From Ipomoea triloba (taxonomy: Eukaryota > Streptophyta > Magnoliopsida > Solanales > Convolvulaceae), in assembly GCF_003576645.1 (NCBI RefSeq), contig NC_044925.1, positions 6,589,021 through 6,653,020 of the forward strand: a stretch of DNA of 64,000 bases. Reading direction: 5' to 3'. Position numbers and translations under genes: made by a program. Under the pieces are notes generated by a model, which saw nothing but the letters and a program-made list of their open reading frames with translations, had not been told where the DNA came from and made no database searches. Below, piece by piece: positions 57,560-64,000 of the stretch. The stretch's first letter is position 1. Each line of letters opens with the position of its first letter.

Positions 57560-59895
57560 TTTACTCTTAAATTGTTACATGGTAGGACAATTAATAAAGT
57601 TAGGGGCCAACATATTTTGGAGGTCAAATGAGTTAATTACTGATTTGGTCCCTCGACTATTGAGATTTCACCACTTTGATCCTCGATAATTTTTCTTGCC
57701 TAATTAAGTCCTCGACTTTGAAAATTTTAACAATTTTGGTCCTCCGTTTATTTTACCGTTTGATATCCGTTAAATCGGGACCAAATTGGTAATTTCACTA
57801 TAGTCAAGGGACCATTTCAGTCTAAAATTAGTTGTCGAATGGTCCATTGACTATAGCATAATTACCAATTTGGTCCCGATTTAACGGTTCTTTAACACCA
57901 AAATAAACGAAGGACCAAATTGGTTAATTTTTTCAAAGCCGAGGACTTAATTGAGCAAGAAAAATTATCGAGGACCAAAGTGGTGAAATCCAAATAGTCG
58001 AGGGACCAAATTGGTAATTAACTCGAGGTCAAATCGTTTTCTTCAACAACATTGATCAGAATGAATTTGGTTTAATAGTGTTGAGAGAGAAGTTGACAGG
58101 TTAGGGTACAGTGATAATGAAGTAAAGTGTTACGCATTTTCACAATCTACATTAAGAGAACTACAAAGTGATGATGAAGCATGGTCTTTGGGGGTAAATG
58201 AATTAAATCCAAATAGGGAAGTAGAGAATTGGGTGAACTCTACTGTAGTAGGAGAAGGAATATAATATGATAACGGTAGTGAGGGTGATGTAGAAAATGA
58301 TGGGCAGTCTGAGAACTGTAGTAACAGTGAGTATGAAATGGATAATACCACATCAAATAGAGATGATTTTGACTTTGATCAGAATGTTGATCCCACAATT
58401 GAGTATGGTGGTGTTGAAAGTAATTCTAATGAACCAATAGATCAGAAAAGTTGTGAAAGAAACTTAGATGAACCTAATCTATCAAATGAAGCATCACTAA
58501 AATACTCAAATAGTGACGCATGGGTAGGTAAGTGGCATGTTTTTAGGGCATGTACTGATAAGAGGGAGCCCACTTTTGTCCTAGGCTTGACTTTTGTTGG
58601 CAAAGAAGAGTTTAAGGAAGCAGTCACCAACTATGCATTTAATAATGAAAAAGACATTAAAATTGTAAAGAATGACAAAGAGAGATTAGTTGTGAAATGA
58701 AAGCATACTAGTTGTCCTTGGACAGTAGCTCTAAGAAAGCAACAAAATTCATTATCTTGGAGCATCTTTAGACTGACAAATAGACATGATGGTTGTTGTT
58801 AGACTTACGAAAATTCAAGAACAACTTCAATTGTGGTTGCAAAGAGGTGGAGTAAGGAGATTGTACACCATGAGGATTGGAAAATGGAAGACTTTAGCCT
58901 TTAGGCAAAAGGTGTGTAAAGATGAAAGGTTTTTTTATTAGTACACATCAAGCCAAGCACCTTGTGCTCAGATGACATGTAGTGACCTCCCCCATATGGG
59001 AGGTCATGACACTAATGGCATTAGAAAACTACGAAGATGCATATATTTAGTTCATTGTTAATCACGTAAACAACCAATAATTAATTTCATGCTTTGGACT
59101 AATAGTATATGTCCTATGATTTTGGGAAAGTTAAGGTTATTGAGAAAAAAAAAAAGCAACTGGCTATACATGATATAAATGTGATACTTATTTGAGATTG
59201 AAGTTATATATGAGACACCACATAGAGTGGACTTGCAAAGAAGAACTTGTTCATGTATAAAGTGGGACCTCACTGGTTTTCCATGCTAACATGGTGTGTG
59301 TGCTATTTGGATTAAGCATGGGAAAATACCTATATATGATTACATCTATCCATGTTATTCTAAAGAAACATATTTGAATATTTATGAAGGATGTATCAAA
59401 CCAATGACAGGCCCTGATGATTGGCCTTTAAGTGATAGAGTTCCACCTCTACCCCTTTTTGCACTGCCAAAGCAGGGAGGTCACAAAAATTACGAAAAAA
59501 GTCAGTTGGTGAGATCACAAAAGATGGAAAAAGAGTAGCAAGGTCTCAAATACAATTACATTGCTCCAATTGCAAACAACCTGGCCACAATAACAGGAGA
59601 TATCCTAATGATCCAAAGTTGACAGAAAATCTGGTAAAAATTTTTATTTTTGTAGAACAATCCAAGGAAAAGGGTGAGATCCAAGAAATCACAACAAGCC
59701 AATTCAACTTCTGGAAGCCAACAACTTGTTGAACCCACTGTTGAGCTACCTGTTGAGGCACATGTTGAACCCACTACTGAGGCTACTGAAGTACATGATG
59801 TTTACAGGCCACATCCTATTGAAGTCCATGATATTTACATTACACATCCTACTGCAGTCCATTATGTTTTAACACAAGAAGATTATGATTTTTAG
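57560..59895 (+). pseudogene. MuDR-like transposase, degenerate and internally deleted
   Basis: Pieces of a Mutator-type transposase in order: GGQIVFFNNIDQNEFGLI (split by the MITE at 57630-58024); an acidic stretch; FVLGLTFVGKEEFKEAV and IKIVKNDKERLVVK; a TGA at 58698; CPWTVALRKQ; and TYENSRTTSIVVAKRWSKEI. The DDE core is absent. Then come the SWIM zinc finger (RTCSCIKWDLTGFPC, stop, H) at about 59230-59290, a knuckle CSNCKQPGHNNRRYP with one Cys changed, and a Val/Glu/His-rich tail to 59895. Several stops and frameshifts. Terminal inverted repeats of the parent element were not found. Confidence 0.82.
57630..58024. mobile_element. Mutator-type MITE forming a near-perfect long hairpin
   Basis: About 395 bp. 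Left arm 'gagttaattac..tggtccctcgactat' and right arm 'atagtcgagggacca..gtaattaactc' are inverted over about 180 bp each. The element is flanked by gaggtcaaat at 57620-57629 and 58025-58034, a 9-10 bp duplication typical of Mutator. It interrupts the transposase frame. Confidence 0.9.
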
Positions 59896-61163
59896 ATGGC
59901 TTTATGCTCATTCAATTTTGATGATCTTACACTACCAAATGGAGTCCCAATTGAAGTTCCAAAAAATAACCAAGTTTCAAGCCCTGTTGCAGCCCAAGTT
60001 GAAGTCCCTACTAAAGTCATTAAGAAGTATTGCACCATATCTTCTACCAATTAATGTTAGACAGCTCCTTTTTTTGTGTGTCAAACTATTATTATTAGGA
60101 ATGTTTTGGTGTTGGTGAATATGCCAAAATGTAATTCTATTCTTTTTGTCAAGTTGAATTTGAATTGTTTTTGTATTGATGATATTTGGCAAGTTGAAGC
60201 CCCAATCCAGACTATGATTTTTTTTTAATGTGCAATGTGTTGTTCTATTTTTGTTTAATTGTCAGGAAGTAAGTCATTTCATTGAAAGGTTATATGCAAT
60301 CTTTTTGGTCAATTTCCAGTATATAATTTTCAATCATTTCATATGCATTTTCAATCAATTTTTAGCCATTACATACACAGCTATTGCATTCATAATCTTC
60401 AATTCTAGCCCAGAATGTTCATATTTTTAGTCAATTACCAAGGAAGCCATTTCATTGAATGCAAACTATATTTCAATACACAATGTTCATACATAGACAC
60501 TACAAAATATTTTTGCTTCCACTATAAAAATAGTGGACTAGGCTTTGTTAATAGTTGAACCACTATAAAAATTCTCTCTCTCTCTCACTCTTTACGTACT
60601 CGAGTTTCATATATTTGTTGCATCATATATCTCGACAAAGCCATAAGTTTTCTCAAAGATCAAATGTGCAAAGTTAAAATAAAATATATCAAACATTTCC
60701 GCTGCTAACAAAACTTTGATTGAATCCTTACTCTCTTCTTCTGAAGAAAGGGTATTGATTTGAGACGAAAGTTTTCAAAATCCCAGTGAGTTCACCCCAC
60801 CCCCCACCCCCTAGACTCACTTTCCTATCTAATCGGGACCAGCAAACGTCGTCGGGATGGGGAGCCATGTAAATGAACCAAAACGTTAAACAACAAAAAA
60901 CATACATATATCTAAATAAAATATAAATATAAATATAATAAAATATAAATATAAATATAATAACTGTGAATGATGGTTATACCCTTCATTTATTTCTTTT
61001 CTTTTTGTATATTATGGTATAAAAGTTGTACGATACAATATTTTGGACAAACAAACCCCTATCATTATAACTTCCGTTATCTTTTCCACTATTGTTACCA
61101 TACACATGCATCCACCATATATTTTATTATCTTCTTCAATAATAATAATTTATACACATTATA
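59896..61163. other. AT-rich intergenic DNA
   Basis: Nothing coding recognised. Holds a CT-rich patch at about 60571-60592, a palindrome ccactataaaaatagtgg at 60521-60538, and three repeats of 'aaatataaatataaatataa' near 60920-60960. Confidence 0.5.
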
Positions 61164-61192
61164 TATTGGAGTTGTTGTTGTTGTTGTTGTTG

Positions 61193-61227
<35 letters not shown>

Positions 61228-61228
61228 T
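61164..61228. repeat. (GTT)n(ATT)n microsatellite
   Basis: Compound trinucleotide repeat. Confidence 0.95.
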
Positions 61229-61289
61229 ACAATAATTTAAATATCTAAAATCTAAATAAATCTAAAATGTTAATATAAAGTACTAATAC

Positions 61290-62345
61290 TAGCCGAGATG
61301 GACAGAATATTAATCTCGGTTATATATTTTATAAAGTGTAAAGTTACTGGAAATAAAAAAAAATAAGTATATATATGTTATTGGAAATATAGTTATGTAA
61401 AGATATATATATTTAAATATGGAAAATGGAATACAATTGTTTAGTATCCATAATTTATAAGAAAAATTGTATAATTAAAGATGGATTTTTTTTTGCAATA
61501 CTAGATGGAAATATATGGTTTAGCCGAGATGAAAAGAATATTAATCGTGATGGAAATTAATAATTTTTACACCAAATGTTATTTTATATTAAGAATATAA
61601 GTATTGTGTTTTAGCAGAGATGGAAAGAATATTAATCGAGATGGAAAATAATAATTTTTACACCAAATGTTGTTTTATACTAAGAATATAAGATCCACCA
61701 AAAAAAAGACTAAGAATATAAGGATTGCGTAATTATAAGGTTTAGCCGAGATGGAAAGAATATTAATCTCGATTGTAAAGTTACTGAAAATATAAAAACA
61801 AATTGTATATATGTTATTGACTTACTAGAAATATAGTTATGTAAAGATATATATTTAAAAATGGAAAATAGAATAAAATCGCTTAGTATCCACAATTTAT
61901 AAGGAAAATTGTGTAATTAAAGATGGAAATGATTTTGATAGAAATATAAGATTTAGCCGAAAATGGAAAGAATATTAATCGAGATGGAAATTAATAATTT
62001 TTACACCAAATGTTATTTTATACTAAAAATATAAGGATTGTGTTTTAACCAATATGGAAAGAATACTAATCGAGATGGAAATTAATAATTTTAAACCAAA
62101 TGTTATTTTATACAAAGAATATAAGGATTGTGTAATTATAAGGTTTAGCCAAAATGGAAAGAATATTAATCTCGATTATATATTTTATAAAATGTAAAGT
62201 TACTAGAAATATTAAAAAAAAATCTTTATATATATGTTACTGGAAATATAGTTATGTAAAGATATATATTTAAAAATGGAAAATGGAATAGAATCATTTA
62301 GTATCCACAATTTATAAGGAAATTTGTGTAATTAAAGATGGAAAA
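61290..62345. repeat. AT-rich tandem or dispersed repeat array
   Basis: The motif 'gagatggaaagaatattaat' or close variants recurs near 61297, 61521, 61614, 61744, 61957, 62053 and 62153. It alternates between two following contexts: 'aattaataatttttacaccaaatgttattttata' type and 'ctcgattatatattttataa..gtaaagttact' type. Spacing is uneven (about 90-210 bp), so it is a higher-order array and not a simple satellite. Confidence 0.8.
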
Positions 62346-62671
62346 AGTTTTCCAAAAGATATCAATTATGATTGATTTTGTAGCACATCTTTATCCAAAA
62401 TTATGGGACCTCATTGCAATACGTATATATACAGATGTATAATTATATATAGAATTTATAAGAGAGGTTTTTCTTAAAGATGGAAAACAAATTAGACCAA
62501 TTGAAAAATATAATAAATATTGATAATTCACTAAAAATTAAATATGATCCCCAGGATATAATTCACTAAATATAAAAGGATCACGGATTAACTAATTTTT
62601 TACCATTATACGGAGTATAATTTTAATTCTTCTATGACATTTCTCAACTTTCTCTTTATTGTTTAGTAATG

Positions 62672-62829
62672 GAGTTAAATTTTGTCAATGCTTCTAATCT
62701 ATCTCCCAGTACAAGGAAAAGTTCTATAGGGATCCGATTGATGCGTTGTTATTTGTCAAGGGAATATCAATGCACAGACGTCAACCACCAAATAGGCAAA
62801 TACTGGAGTGCTTATTTCATGACTCTAAG
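62672..62829 (+). pseudogene. Coding-like exon remnant of unknown family
   Basis: The frame through CAG at 62707 reads QYKEKFYRDPIDALLFV, then KGISMHRRQPPNRQILECLF, then HDSK, ending at 62829 next to gtacat, a possible donor. Upstream in the same frame a TAA at 62695 interrupts KFCQCF. The composition is that of a conserved soluble protein, but the family was not recognised. It lies 100 bp before an LTR. Confidence 0.4.
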
Positions 62830-63084
62830 GTACATATTGCATTTTTATCTTTTTTTTTTTAAAACAACATTGTGTTTTAGTGATATTAGATTAATATCAA
62901 TTACTATTAATATTTATGTTATATGTTGTTGTTAGGAATCCTGAGCTCTTGATTTTGATGATACCAAAGACCAGAGGAGACCCCCCCAAACTTTTTCTTT
63001 GTCTTTCAGTTAATAGGTTGAATACTTGTTAAGGACTCGTGTCAACGAGTTCACGACAGAACCAGAATGATCCTCAGCCGAAGA

Positions 63085-63775
63085 CTTAGAAGCACTGAAG
63101 GACAATCTCTTGAAGACTTGAAGACCGAAGACATACCAAGGCCAAACATTGGAAGGGCCGAACTCTTGAAGCTTAGAAGACCGAATAATCAAGATGATCT
63201 ATTCGAGGTTTAAGGACTCTAAGGACTCTAAGGTCAATCATTTTCACGAGTACCCAAGGTTTAAGGACTCTAAGGACATTCTCTGAAATATTGTCTTGTC
63301 CATAGCCTTGATGTTGGACATTCTCTGAAATATTGTCTTGTCCATAGCCTTGATGTTGTGAATGATCAATGCCAAACGGATTCTAAGAAGCAATCCCAAG
63401 GAGCATTAAATGTCATGTCCTTTTGTGTAAGACAATCCCAAGGAGCATTAAATGTCATGTCCTTTTGTGTAAGACTTAGAAGCACTGAAGGACAATCTCT
63501 TGAAGACTTGAAGACCGAAGACTTACCAAGGCCAAACATTGGAAGGGCCGAACTCTTGAAGCTTAGAAGACCGAATAATCAAGATGATCTATTCGAGGTT
63601 TAAGGACTCTAAGGTCAATCATTTTCACGAGTACCCAAGGTTTAAGGACTCTAAGGACATTCTCTGAAATATTGTCTTGTCCATAGCCTTGATGTTGTGA
63701 ATGATCAATGCCAAACGGATTCTAAGAAGCAATCCCAAGGAGCATTAAATGTCATGTCCTTTTGTGTAAGACAAA
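63085..63775 (+). repeat. 393-bp tandem duplication with nested shorter repeats
   Basis: 'cttagaagcactgaaggaca' starts at about 63085 and 63476. Within the unit, 'acattctctgaaatattgtc' (about 63276 and 63318) and 'caatcccaaggagcattaaa' (about 63391 and 63430) are duplicated again. The copies are nearly identical, so the duplication is recent. Confidence 0.88.
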
Positions 63776-63915
63776 AGACAAATTGTCTTTACACTAAAGT
63801 AGATAAACGGCTAGAAAGTACTAACATTCACAAGGGTCAACTATTACCCAGCAGATATTGCACACTGGACATAGGTTTTGAATTTTGGTTTCCCTCCAAC
63901 GGAATCAAATTCACG

Positions 63916-63925
63916 CCTATAAATA
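63916..63925 (+). promoter_or_regulatory. Likely TATA box of the right-hand LTR
   Basis: cctataaata about 990 bp into the LTR, followed by a pyrimidine-containing leader. Confidence 0.5.
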
Positions 63926-64000
63926 CCCATGCTTCATTCCATTTGGAGCTGCTGGTTCATATATGCAATAAGCTATCATAAGCTTTCAAAAAGTGTGAAA

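Larger units (their letters stand above)
62930..64000 (+). mobile_element. LTR start of another retrotransposon, runs off window
   Basis: Begins tgttaggaatcctgagctc, followed by 'ttgattttgatgataccaa', which has the style of Ty1/copia LTR starts. It contains 393-bp duplications and, near the window end, a TATA box. The end is outside the window. Family by inference only. Confidence 0.5.

Noticed and set aside
60499..60545. Another CACTA terminus (cactacaaaatattt..)
   Set aside because: Only a short match, one palindrome and no partner end or 3-bp duplication.

Overview
This is nuclear DNA of a flowering plant, most likely a dicot. Evidence: one intron-rich plant gene (CPSF30, with plant-type YTH exons), Athila-like Ty3/gypsy retrotransposons with a tRNA-Asp primer site, CACTA, Mutator and tRNA-derived SINE elements, Pack-type elements carrying plant gene pieces, and many AT-rich microsatellites. 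The species cannot be fixed from sequence alone. No virus, toxin gene, CRISPR array, rRNA or bacterial-type operon was seen.

Layout. 1-4616: two related LTRs (the left one cut by the window edge), each followed by the same 5 bp, gttac. 4617-16941: an old retroelement landscape. A host element ends in a 3' LTR at 16619-16936, preceded by six 51-bp tandem repeats. It was invaded by two Athila-type solo LTRs with clear target duplications (6279-10999, ctgct; 12747-14045, tatgc). The first of these was later invaded by a 3.4-kb CACTA transposon (7574-10951, duplication aat) carrying a broken kinesin-12 gene. 16937-23183: a MITE, tRNA-derived SINEs, a further solo LTR (20775-22173, caaac) and unassigned DNA.

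23184-42838: a cluster of Athila-like elements. A deleted LTR has a full-length tRNA-Asp sequence at its primer-binding position (23184-23258). An inverted LTR plus 3' UTR is fused head-on to a plus-strand gag-protease-ORF3 element (26267-34234). A second copy of the same structure lies on the minus strand (36754-42838). Both copies lack reverse transcriptase and integrase at the same junction. A CACTA end and a broken phospholipase A1 gene lie between them.

42839-64000: a MITE, then CPSF30 on the minus strand (53434 down to 44222). Its zinc-finger short-isoform frame is open, but its YTH long-isoform frame has two apparent frameshifts. Beyond it lie two tandem MITEs, a Pack-MULE holding an AAA-ATPase fragment, a degenerate MuDR-like transposase split by a long-hairpin MITE, an AT-rich tandem array, and the start of another LTR with a TATA box.

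CPSF30 is the only gene that looks host-functional. It binds RNA in the mRNA 3'-end processing complex. Almost everything else is transposon DNA in nested layers, and the target-site duplications allow the layers to be ordered in time.
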